The notes beneath the pieces were generated by a model, which saw only the letters and a list, made by a program, of their open reading frames with translations, did no database searches and was not told where the DNA came from. DNA of 6,457 bases from an uncultured Senegalimassilia sp. (GTDB lineage: Bacteria > Actinomycetota > Coriobacteriia > Coriobacteriales > Eggerthellaceae). Where the stretch lies: contig NZ_CAKTYH010000110.1 of the NCBI RefSeq assembly GCF_934632265.1, forward strand, positions 1 through 6,457, read 5' to 3'. Below, in pieces: positions 1-5,612 of the stretch (positions are counted from its first letter, which is position 1; each line of letters begins with the position of its first letter). The translations under genes were made by a program, and so were the position numbers.

Positions 1-333
1 GTGCGGCAGCGGGCTGCGATCGACGCGGGCTGCGGACGCGGCGGCAGTGCCGGCGGCCTGCGAGCGCGCGGCGTCGGCGTCGGCCGGGGAGTCGGGGCGA
101 TCCTTCGAGTCGAGCGGCCGGACGAGCACGTTGTCGGCCTCGCTCAGGCGCAGCGTCAGCTCGTAGCCGCGCACCGTCACCTGGATCGGATCGCCCATGG
201 GGGCCGCCTTCTGCAGCGTCACCACCGCGTTGGGCGTGAGCCCCATATCAAGTAAATGACGGCGAACCGATCCTTCGCCATGAACAGCCTCGACCACGCC
301 CGCCTGTCCGCGCGCAAGTTCGCTCAGCAGCAT
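1..333 (-). CDS. feoA: FeoA-family ferrous iron transport protein, partial (C-terminus off the left edge)
   Basis: The 111 visible codons are open to the window edge. Residues 3 to about 74 form a FeoA SH3-like domain: L3-x2-L6, a glycine-valine stretch, RRHLLDMGL, then APMGDPIQVTVRGYELTLR followed by a hydrophobic end (NVLV). These are the classic FeoA signatures. FeoA is a small cytoplasmic partner of the FeoB Fe(II) transporter. I chose the ATG at 333 because GGGGG lies about 7 bases upstream. An in-frame ATG at 366 would add 11 residues but has a weaker ribosome site and would start the FeoA fold unusually late. A normal FeoA is about 75 residues; here the frame continues for at least 37 more Ala/Asp/Ser/Arg-rich residues, so the protein has a C-terminal tail or is fused to another domain. 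The next gene, probably feoB, would lie to the left, outside the window. Confidence 0.88.
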   Translation of the reverse strand, partial: MLLSELARGQAGVVEAVHGEGSVRRHLLDMGLTPNAVVTLQKAAPMGDPIQVTVRGYELTLRLSEADNVLVRPLDSKDRPDSPADADAARSQAAGTAAASAARVDRSPLPH

Positions 334-662
334 GTATTCCCCCAAATCAGCGCGGCGCTCTCCCATCTGGCAGCCGCGCATGTTTCTCTCGTCTGCCTTC
401 CATGATAAGCCGACCCGCAAGGCAGGCTCCCACAGGGCGGCGTTTTCACGGAACCGACGAAAGCAGGTGGGGCAGCGGCAGGTGAGGCGGGGCGTATGCC
501 GCCCGGGAGCCGGCGCGCGGGAGGAAGAGAGGAGACGGGGACGCAGCGAAGACGCGCGCCGCATGGGGAGGCCAAGGGCCATCCAGCTGCGTGCAGGGGC
601 ATTTTTTGGGGGATTTGGGCGGCCTAAGCTGCCGTCCTGGGCCGCCTCGCGCGGCAGGGAGT
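334..662. other. Gene-free stretch upstream of feoA
   Basis: No convincing gene is present. The open frames here have arginine/proline-rich translations with no recognisable domain, and they overlap feoA or extend through napH in the wrong strand. On the minus strand, the presumed feoA leader has a weak 7-bp stem (CTGCCTT with AAGGCAG, 393-399 and 419-425, 19-base loop). The loop contains a TATCAT that could be a -10 box, but I find no matching -35. A second possible stem pairs GGCGGCC (618-624) with GGCCGCC (640-646). A feoA promoter and metal-regulator site are expected here, but no clear Fur or DtxR box is visible. Confidence 0.5.
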
Positions 663-692
663 CGATACGTCTGCGTTTGCTCGCCGACTCCC
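657..692. repeat. Hairpin overlapping one arm of the 16-bp inverted repeat
   Basis: GGGAGTCG (657-664) is the reverse complement of CGACTCCC (685-692), giving an 8-bp perfect stem around a 20-base loop. The loop holds most of the left arm of the larger inverted repeat (663-678), and the two pairings share bases 663-664. They therefore compete: an RNA from this region could form either the short hairpin or the long-range 16-bp stem. Function unknown. Confidence 0.5.
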
Positions 693-788
693 AAGTAGCC
701 AGCTCAGAAGCTAGATCGTTTGCCCAGGTCAGACGCATGCCGACAAATGGTCTACTCGAGACCCTCCCGTTTAAACGCAGACGTATCG
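663..788. repeat. Perfect 16-bp inverted repeat bounding a 126-bp element
   Basis: CGATACGTCTGCGTTT at 663-678 is exactly matched, inverted, by 773-788, with 94 bases between. The interior holds a small hairpin GGTCT-ACTCG-AGACC (749-763), and the right arm is part of the palindrome CGTTTAAACG (768-777). The motifs CGTTTGC and GCCGAC each occur twice inside (675-688 and 717-743). I see no coding potential, tRNA shape or flanking target duplication. It lies between the napH-like terminator and feoA. Candidate identities are a structured non-coding RNA, a regulator binding region, or a miniature inverted-repeat element. The repeat is certain; its identity is not. Confidence 0.6.
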
Positions 789-810
789 GCTTCGGGCGCG
801 CGGGCACTCG

Positions 811-860
811 AAAAAACGCAATGCCGGCGGGCCGGCATCGCCAAGCGAATGCCGGCCCGC
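811..860 (-). terminator. Intrinsic terminator after the napH-like gene
   Basis: On the minus strand, 12 bases after the napH-like stop codon, GCGGGCCGGCAT (860-849) pairs perfectly with ATGCCGGCCCGC (838-827) around a 10-base loop. Ten bases later comes a six-T run (816-811). A third copy of the ATGCCGG core allows an alternative hairpin, ATGCCGG with CCGGCAT (838-821, 4-base loop), that lies only 4 bases from the T-run and is the more conventional terminator stem. This marks the end of the molybdoenzyme-associated cluster and separates it from feoA. Confidence 0.8.
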
Positions 861-871
861 TGGGGCGCTTG

Positions 872-2341
872 CTACTTCAGCAGCTTGATGCTGATGGCCT
901 TGGCCGGGCAGGCCTCCACGCACTTGCCGCATTTCGAGCACTCGGGGATGCGGCGCGAGTGCGGGTCGAGCTGCTCGGGGCACGCGTCGACGCACGCATG
1001 GCAATCCACGCCGCGGCTGCGCAGGCACGCGTCGGCCTTGACGCGCGGGCGCAACGTGACGTTGAGGTTCGACAGCAGGCTGACCAGCGCGGATATGGGG
1101 CAGATCTTGCTGCACCACTTGCGCAGGACCGTGACCTCCGCGATCAAGATGGCCGGGAAGACGACGAGCGCCCAAGTGGGCTCGTTGAACTGCACCAGGT
1201 TCCACAGCCCGATGATGGTCGCGAACGTCAGGCCGACCGGGCAGATAAGGCAAAACACCGGGAAGCCGAACACGGCCGCAGAGGCCAGCGTTCCCACCAG
1301 CACCGCATGACGGCTATCCAGCCGCACGCCATCGCGCGCGCCTCCCACCGGGGCCAACGCCTTCGCGCACGCGGACGCGCCCGCGCAGGCTGCGCACGCT
1401 GAAGGAGTGCCTGCGAGGTGCTTTTCCCCGGGTTCGGCGGTTTTGCTGCCAAAAATTGCGCGAGTGCGTGCAGAGTCGAGCAAGTGAGGTTCGGAATCGG
1501 CTACGCAGGCGTTGGTTGCATGCCCCGAAGCTGCGGTTGCTACATAGAGCGCATCGTTCGCGCATTCGTCTGCTACCGGCAACACGCACTCGCGCGTTCT
1601 TTGGCAGCTGGCATCCGAAGCCGTCCCAATTTGAGGCTCGTCGGCTTCGGCCGCGCCGAAAGTCAACGGCCCCGCCTGGGCGGAACCCGCATCTAAGTTG
1701 CCGCAAGAAGCCGCGGCCTCGCGCCCCGCCGCGCTCTTTGCCGAGGTGCCGCGTTTTTTCGGGCGGAAGAACTTCTGCAGCCAGGGCACGGGGCACATCC
1801 AGGCGCAGAACGCCTTGCCTACCAGGGCGATCAGCACCACGACCAACGCGAACAGCAGCAACGGGTGCAGCATGACGCCCTTCGCGCCCGCCATGGTCTC
1901 GAGCGCTCCTAGCGGGCAAATCGCCGAAATCTGCTGGATGCCGAACGCCGAGGGCGTGCCGATGCCCACGCGAAACGCCATACCCGCCAGCGCGAATGCC
2001 ACGCACGCAAGCGCAACCCAACCGCGCGCCGTGCGGAAACGGGACTTTTTAGGCGAGCCCGCGCGAGCCGGCTTCCTATCAGGAGCAGAACCGTTGGAAG
2101 CAGCCGTCTTCTCGGCATCGGGGACGTCAGAGGTAACCGCCGTCGTCGCATCGGCCGCAAGCTCTGCAACAGGTGCGGCACCCGCGTGCGAGACGTTGCC
2201 GGCACTGGCAGGCAGCATCTGTCCAGACGCATCGGAGACATCAGGAGACGGGGCCGCGTCACCGGGGGCCGGAACGACGTTCGACTGCGACTGCGCTCGA
2301 TCGAGCCCCGACAAAACATCGTCGTTGTTTTTCCTGCTCAT
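872..2341 (-). CDS. NapH/MauN-type membrane 4Fe-4S protein with a long N-terminal extension and a Cys-containing insertion
   Basis: This 489-residue protein has the NapH layout: membrane segments near 106-124 and 158-178, a CxxxCP motif at C179-P184, further segments near 345-365 (with C364/C367) and 388-406, a second CxxxCP at C410-P415, and a C-terminal ferredoxin-like domain with Cys sets at 439/447/450/454 and 468/471/474/478. NapH-type proteins are quinol-oxidising partners of NapG. The start at 2341 is set by AAGGAGG nine bases upstream; only 3 bases separate it from the napG-like stop, so the two are translationally coupled. Typical NapH is about 290 residues. The excess is a polar, Ala/Ser/Asp-rich N-terminus (1-104) and an insertion at about 193-343 carrying eight cysteines. 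The insertion uses codons such as TTG, TCT, ACT, ATT and TTT that are scarce in neighbouring genes. Family assignment is firm; the exact electron-transfer partner is inferred. Confidence 0.85.
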   Translation of the reverse strand: MSRKNNDDVLSGLDRAQSQSNVVPAPGDAAPSPDVSDASGQMLPASAGNVSHAGAAPVAELAADATTAVTSDVPDAEKTAASNGSAPDRKPARAGSPKKSRFRTARGWVALACVAFALAGMAFRVGIGTPSAFGIQQISAICPLGALETMAGAKGVMLHPLLLFALVVVLIALVGKAFCAWMCPVPWLQKFFRPKKRGTSAKSAAGREAAASCGNLDAGSAQAGPLTFGAAEADEPQIGTASDASCQRTRECVLPVADECANDALYVATAASGHATNACVADSEPHLLDSARTRAIFGSKTAEPGEKHLAGTPSACAACAGASACAKALAPVGGARDGVRLDSRHAVLVGTLASAAVFGFPVFCLICPVGLTFATIIGLWNLVQFNEPTWALVVFPAILIAEVTVLRKWCSKICPISALVSLLSNLNVTLRPRVKADACLRSRGVDCHACVDACPEQLDPHSRRIPECSKCGKCVEACPAKAISIKLLK

Positions 2342-2344
2342 CGT

Positions 2345-2944
2345 CTAGGCCTCCTTCCCTGCTGCGCGCACGTTGATGCCGCGGTCGGTGCCGCCGGCGA
2401 ACGCGAGGTAGCTGTTCGACGGGCATGCATTCTCGCACGCCCCGCATCCGTTGCATTTCGCCTGGTCGACGACGGGACGGTTCGCATTGTCCAGCTCGAT
2501 CGCCCCGTACGGGCACGAGTCGACGCATACCTGGCAGCCGCCTTGGGCCCATGCGATGCAGCGCTCGCGGTCCACGACTGCGATGCCGATGACCTGCGTC
2601 GGGTCGTGCGCGCCCGCAATCGATCCCGCCGGGCACACGTCCTCGCAGACGCCGCAAAAGTCGCACACTCCGCGATGAAAATCCATGATGGGCGTACGCC
2701 AATTCAACACGCCGTCCTCGAGCACGCCCGTGCGCAGGCAACGCTGCGGGCAGGCCGTTTCACACCGGTTGCACTTCAAGCAGGTGGCGCGGAAATGCGC
2801 CTCGTCCTGCGCGCCGGGAGGGCGCAAAAGCCCCCGGTCCTCGCCTTCAAGCGCGTACGCCACGCCGCCGACCGCAAACATGCTAGCCACGGCGCCGGCG
2901 CCGACCAGCACCCCGCGACGCGTGATGCTCGGCTGATCGCCCAT
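2345..2944 (-). CDS. NapG/MauM-type ferredoxin, Tat-exported, four 4Fe-4S clusters
   Basis: This 199-residue protein starts with a twin-arginine signal (T8-R9-R10-G, then a hydrophobic stretch to about 28 and a possible AYA cleavage site at 29-31). Sixteen cysteines follow in four sets: 55/58/61/65, 94/97/100/104, 129/137/140/144 and 164/167/170/174. The third set has the C-x7-C-x2-C-x3-CP spacing characteristic of NapG and MauM, as opposed to the regular CxxCxxCxxxCP. NapG proteins sit on the outer face of the membrane and pass electrons from the NapH quinol dehydrogenase to a periplasmic or exported reductase. The ATG at 2944 has AAAGGA about 8 bases upstream. It lies 71 bases after the chaperone gene and directly before the napH-like gene. 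Here the receiving reductase is likely the adjacent molybdoenzyme, but that is inference because DmsBC already supplies a route. It is somewhat shorter than E. coli NapG. Confidence 0.87.
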   Translation of the reverse strand: MGDQPSITRRGVLVGAGAVASMFAVGGVAYALEGEDRGLLRPPGAQDEAHFRATCLKCNRCETACPQRCLRTGVLEDGVLNWRTPIMDFHRGVCDFCGVCEDVCPAGSIAGAHDPTQVIGIAVVDRERCIAWAQGGCQVCVDSCPYGAIELDNANRPVVDQAKCNGCGACENACPSNSYLAFAGGTDRGINVRAAGKEA

Positions 2945-3015
2945 GAACCTATCCTTTCTCGTCTTACGGCCGCACCCCCCCTCGGCCCTTTCCCCGATTC
3001 ATCAGGCGAGACGCG

Positions 3016-3759
3016 CTACGCTGCCTGCTTGCCCGCCAGATCCTGCAAAACCTCTAGCTCGTCGGCGATGACGTCGGTCTCCATATGCACGAACCCGCGC
3101 GTCACCTTCGCGACCCCGCGATAGAAGCGCGTTTCCGCCACATCGAGCACGGCATCGCACAGATCGTCGACCCAATTGAGCTGATGCAACCGGTGAAAAT
3201 CGGAGACCGTTTCGGCAAGCGCCTGCGCGCGCGCAAAATCGCCCGCCAAAAGCGCGGAGTTCGTGCGCTCGATGACCGTCGCCAGGAACTCGAACTCGAA
3301 CGACACATGGTCCTCGGGAACATGCAAATCGGCCTGGGGCTGGATGCCCTGCTCGCAATACATCTTGTAGACCTCGTCGCGCGCCTCCTGCATCATGAGC
3401 CCGAGCTGGCTGGTGAACACGCTTTCGAACGGCGTGGCGGCGAACGTCTCGTAATTCCCCGCCGCCAGGAACGTGTGCGCATAATCGCAGGCCAGCGCCT
3501 GGCGCGTGCCGGAATTCACATGGCGAAGGTAGCGGCGCATATCGTCATAGCCCTGGGCGATGAGGCCGTCGTCGCCGTCCATTCCGGCGAAATCCATGCC
3601 CGCCAGATGCTCGACCTGCTCCTGCGTCAACTCGCGGAAGAACAGCTCGCCCAGCATGCGATAGTACGCCGCCCGCCCGGCGTTCACTTCGATGAGCTGG
3701 GAAATCAGCTGATCGCGCTCTTCTAGTTGCTGCGTCTTCGCCGCGTTGTCGTCGGCCAT
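3016..3759 (-). CDS. TorD/DmsD-family molybdoenzyme maturation chaperone
   Basis: This 247-residue, probably all-helical cytoplasmic protein carries the family hallmarks: AYYRMLGELF near 31-40, CDYAHTFLA near 91-99, TPFESVF at 109-115 and PEDHVSFEFEFLA at 148-160. TorD-type chaperones bind the Tat signal of a molybdoenzyme catalytic subunit and hold it for cofactor insertion before export. The likely client is the catalytic subunit encoded at the right edge. I chose the ATG at 3759 because GAAAGGGG sits about 7 bases upstream and the protein then matches the family's length. The frame is open much further upstream, but that part translates the inverted-repeat region and has no family similarity. 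The gene follows a 407-base repeat-rich gap after the anchor gene, so it may be transcribed separately from the structural genes or by read-through. Confidence 0.9.
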   Translation of the reverse strand: MADDNAAKTQQLEERDQLISQLIEVNAGRAAYYRMLGELFFRELTQEQVEHLAGMDFAGMDGDDGLIAQGYDDMRRYLRHVNSGTRQALACDYAHTFLAAGNYETFAATPFESVFTSQLGLMMQEARDEVYKMYCEQGIQPQADLHVPEDHVSFEFEFLATVIERTNSALLAGDFARAQALAETVSDFHRLHQLNWVDDLCDAVLDVAETRFYRGVAKVTRGFVHMETDVIADELEVLQDLAGKQAA

Positions 3760-3778
3760 GATCGCCCCTTTCTGCCGA

Positions 3779-3800
3779 AGCGCCCGCTTCTTCGGGCGCT
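3779..3800 (-). repeat. Stem-loop just upstream of the torD-like ribosome site
   Basis: On the minus strand AGCGCCCG (3800-3793) pairs with CGGGCGCT (3786-3779) around a 6-base loop, about 20 bases before the start codon. There is no T-run after it, so it is not a standard terminator; an mRNA-stability or translation-control role is possible. A second imperfect stem lies further up the leader (3814-3822 with 3838-3847, 9 bp with one bulged base). Confidence 0.45.
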
Positions 3801-3925
3801 CATGTCCATTGTCGCCCTGCGCGAAAGGGCAAGCCGTGCGCAAGGGCCGAGTATCGATTTTCGTTAGCCGCATCGCGTCGCATGGCGCGCGGCAACGCCA
3901 AAAGCCGCTGCCACGCACCATGCTC

Positions 3926-3999
3926 GATGCGCTCGCGGTTCGCATTCGCCGGGGGAAGGGAGGGAGGTAGGGAGAGCGAATACGAACCGCGAATACATC
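3926..3999 (-). repeat. Imperfect 24-nt inverted repeat in the chaperone gene leader
   Basis: Arms 3926-3949 and 3976-3999 are complementary at 20 of 24 positions around a 26-base loop. The shared core is TCGCGGTTCG, one variable base, then ATTCGC. Read as minus-strand RNA, three of the four differences become G-U pairs and only one A-C mismatch remains. Read as plus-strand RNA, all four are mismatches, three of them C-A pairs. This fits a folded transcript in the torD direction, although a decayed mobile repeat would look similar. It starts only 13 bases from the neighbouring REPIN-like element. Confidence 0.5.
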
Positions 4000-4012
4000 A
4001 CGGGGAGATGTC

Positions 4013-4100
4013 GGGTGAACAGGGGACGGAGGTGTGTTCACGGCGATGCATCACGTTCCCAAAAGGCTAACGTGAACACACCTCCGTCCCCTGTTCACCC
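4013..4100. repeat. REPIN-like element: perfect 30-bp inverted repeat made of two REP units
   Basis: Bases 4013-4042 are the exact reverse complement of 4071-4100, with a 28-base spacer. Each arm is itself hairpin-forming, because GTGAACA and TGTTCAC bound it (4015-4021 with 4035-4041; 4072-4078 with 4092-4098). Between them lies the core GGGGACGGAGG. The spacer has a nested CACGTT/AACGTG pairing (4052-4057 with 4069-4074). A REP unit with its own stem, paired with an inverted copy, is the layout of REPIN elements moved by REP-associated tyrosine (Y1) transposases. From memory, GGGGACGGAGG-type palindromes occur in many copies near such transposases in diverse bacteria; I could not check the copy number here. 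No transposase is in the window. Confidence 0.8.
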
Positions 4101-4103
4101 CGC

Positions 4104-4119
4104 GGCGGCCTATGCCGCC
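4104..4119 (-). repeat. GC-rich stem-loop between the anchor gene and the REPIN
   Basis: GGCGGC (4104-4109) pairs with GCCGCC (4114-4119) around a 4-base loop, and flanking CCCC (4098-4101) and GGGG (4120-4123) can extend the stem across a 2-base bulge. It abuts the REPIN-like element. There is no T-run, so it is not a typical intrinsic terminator. Confidence 0.4.
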
Positions 4120-4130
4120 GGGGCGAACCG

Positions 4131-4159
4131 GCCGGGGAAGGGGATCCCCCTCCCCCGGC
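4131..4159 (-). terminator. Stem-loop directly after the dmsC-like stop, without a T-tract
   Basis: Seven bases after the anchor gene's stop codon, a 13-bp stem forms in the minus-strand RNA (4159-4147 with 4143-4131, 3-base loop, one G-U pair). It is very stable but followed by CGGTTC, not a run of T. It may be a weak or factor-dependent terminator, or a 3' stabilising hairpin that raises the level of the structural-gene message relative to the chaperone message. Confidence 0.4.
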
Positions 4160-4166
4160 TTTGCGC

Positions 4167-4973
4167 TTACAGCACGTTCAGGAACAGGTTCGCGATCGGG
4201 ACCGTGATCAGCCACATGATGCAGCGGTAGGACACCGCGCCCACGAACGCGCAGGCCAGCGAGCCGCCTGCCAAAGCCATCAGGCTCTCGGGCTTCTTGC
4301 CGAGCAGCGCGCCGCACGCGGCCGGCGCCACGCCGGCGCCCAGCACGGCCACGACCAGCAGCGCCCACTGCACGCCGTCGGCGGGACCCGCCCACAGCAC
4401 GTAGGCGGCAGCGCCCACCGCGGCCAGCACGCCGCCGACCAGCAGCGCGCGGCCATACGGCGCCACGTCGGCGCCCTTGGCCTTCGCGGCCACGACCACC
4501 AGGTAGGCGGCGATGCCCTCGGGCACCGCGGTCAGCAGGTAGCCCAGCGGCAGCAGCTGGCTGCACCAGTTCGGACGCGCCTCCATCAGGTAGGACTCGC
4601 CCGCCATGAAGCTCAGCAGCACGCCGAACACCGCGCCGATGACGGCGACGGCCTTGCGCGCGCCCGCGCCGGCTTCGCGCTTGACCAGCACCAGGCACAC
4701 CGCCACGCACACGCACAGGCAGCCCACCAGCAACGCCTCGGTGAAGATGCCCGACGTCGGGTGGCTCAGCGCGCCCATGATGCGGTCGGGGTGCGACAGA
4801 TGCGTCACGGAAGCCAGACCGCCGACGACGGCGATCACCAGCGCCGCCAACGCCGCGGGAAACGCCGCGGCCTTCGCACGGCCGAGGAACTCATCGGCGG
4901 CAACGCATGCGAACATGCAGCCGCCCATGCCGGTCAGGGCCGTGAACAAAACCAGGGACCATTGGATCTCCAT
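4167..4973 (-). CDS. DmsC/YnfH-family membrane anchor subunit of a DMSO-reductase-type enzyme
   Basis: This 268-residue, strongly hydrophobic protein has about eight membrane-spanning segments (near 7-25, 37-57, 76-97, 107-128, 138-163, 174-194, 202-222 and 230-257). That matches the DmsC family in length and topology. The loop after the second segment (THLSHPDRIMGALSHP, 57-72, then FTEALL) corresponds to the conserved DmsC loop before the third helix. DmsC holds the A and B subunits to the membrane and oxidises menaquinol. The ATG at 4973 has GAAGGAGG about 8 bases upstream and lies 3 bases after the dmsB-like stop, so the pair is co-translated. An unusually cysteine-rich third helix (C85, C87, C89, C93) is visible; no cluster motif is implied. 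Confidence 0.88.
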   Translation of the reverse strand: MEIQWSLVLFTALTGMGGCMFACVAADEFLGRAKAAAFPAALAALVIAVVGGLASVTHLSHPDRIMGALSHPTSGIFTEALLVGCLCVCVAVCLVLVKREAGAGARKAVAVIGAVFGVLLSFMAGESYLMEARPNWCSQLLPLGYLLTAVPEGIAAYLVVVAAKAKGADVAPYGRALLVGGVLAAVGAAAYVLWAGPADGVQWALLVVAVLGAGVAPAACGALLGKKPESLMALAGGSLACAFVGAVSYRCIMWLITVPIANLFLNVL

Positions 4974-4976
4974 GCC

Positions 4977-5612
4977 TTACGCCTCCTTCGCGAACCACGC
5001 GGCGTCCTGCGCGTCGGACGCCGGCTTGATGGCGTCCACGTCGTGCCACGTGGCGATCTTGTCGGACAGGATGTAGCGCGTCAGCGGCTTGTTGCCGGCG
5101 TCGTGCAGGGTATGCAGGCTTGCCGGGTCGGCGGCCGCCACGGCCTTCGACACGTCGGAGTTCGGATCGTCCAGATCGCCGTAGAAGCGGGCGTTCGCAC
5201 AACACGCGGCCACGCATGCGGGCTCCTGCCCGGCGCTGGTCAGCTGGCCGCACAGGGTGCACTTCTCGACCGCCTTCTCCTTGGTGTTCCACGAACGAAC
5301 GCCATAAGGGCAGGCCATCATGCAGTACTTGCAGCCGATGCACTTCTCCTTGTCCACCAGCACCTTGCCATCGGCGTCGCGGTAGCTTGCGCCGGTCGGG
5401 CACACGTGCACGCAGGGCGCGTCCTCGCACTGCTGGCACTGCACGGGCAGCCAGTACTGCTCCAGGTCGGGGAAGGTACCGTGCGGGCCGATCTGCAGCA
5501 CGCGGTTCCAGTACTCGCCCAAGGCGATGCCGTTCTCGTTCTTGCAGGCCACCTCGCACGCGTGGCAGCCGATGCATTTATCCAGGTCAACAACTAAGCA
5601 ATTGCGGCTCAT
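4977..5612 (-). CDS. DmsB-type four-cluster iron-sulfur subunit
   Basis: This 211-residue protein carries four cysteine sets: 13/16/19/23, 59/62/67/71, 91/94/97/101 and 118/121/133/137. The order and spacing are those of DmsB/NrfC/PhsB electron-transfer subunits, which relay electrons from the membrane anchor to the molybdenum subunit. There is no signal peptide, as expected: this subunit is usually carried out by the Tat signal of its catalytic partner. The fourth set ends in Cys-Cys (137-138) where the family normally has Cys-Pro. The ATG at 5612 overlaps the stop of the catalytic gene (ATGA), which indicates translational coupling; the nearest Shine-Dalgarno-like GGGAGGAG is about 13 bases away, rather far, so coupling probably matters. 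The C-terminal 70 residues have no cluster motif and probably contact the other subunits. Confidence 0.92.
   Translation of the reverse strand: MSRNCLVVDLDKCIGCHACEVACKNENGIALGEYWNRVLQIGPHGTFPDLEQYWLPVQCQQCEDAPCVHVCPTGASYRDADGKVLVDKEKCIGCKYCMMACPYGVRSWNTKEKAVEKCTLCGQLTSAGQEPACVAACCANARFYGDLDDPNSDVSKAVAAADPASLHTLHDAGNKPLTRYILSDKIATWHDVDAIKPASDAQDAAWFAKEA

Noticed and set aside
590..610. Six-T run at 602-607 as a plus-strand terminator
   Set aside because: Only a 4-bp CTGC/GCAG stem precedes it, and there is no plus-strand gene to end.
446..694. Small 82-codon minus-strand open frame
   Set aside because: Pro/Arg-rich translation, no ribosome site worth noting, no domain, and it begins inside the 16-bp inverted-repeat region.
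717..765. Resemblance of CCCAGGTCAG to the signal recognition particle RNA motif
   Set aside because: The rest of the conserved SRP RNA tip (GGAAGGAAGCAG and its partner stem) is absent.
332..1402. Long plus-strand open frame of 356 codons
   Set aside because: It runs antisense through the napH-like ferredoxin domain, its translation is Arg/Ala-rich without any domain, and it has no credible start; it is a by-product of high GC.
3085..3726. Plus-strand open frame of 213 codons opposite the torD-like gene
   Set aside because: It mirrors the codon positions of a gene with clear TorD motifs; its composition (His/Arg/Leu-rich) matches antisense shadow frames.
3760..4041. Upstream extension of the torD-like gene by 94 codons
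   Set aside because: The extra frame translates the repeat-rich leader and one REPIN arm, has no family similarity, and a good ribosome site precedes the ATG at 3759.
4013..4100. CRISPR repeat
   Set aside because: Only two copies exist and they are inverted, not direct, with no spacer array or cas gene.
4161..5597. Plus-strand open frame of 478 codons opposite the dmsB- and dmsC-like genes
   Set aside because: It is antisense to two well-supported genes, and its His/Gln/Arg/Ala-rich translation has no recognisable domain.
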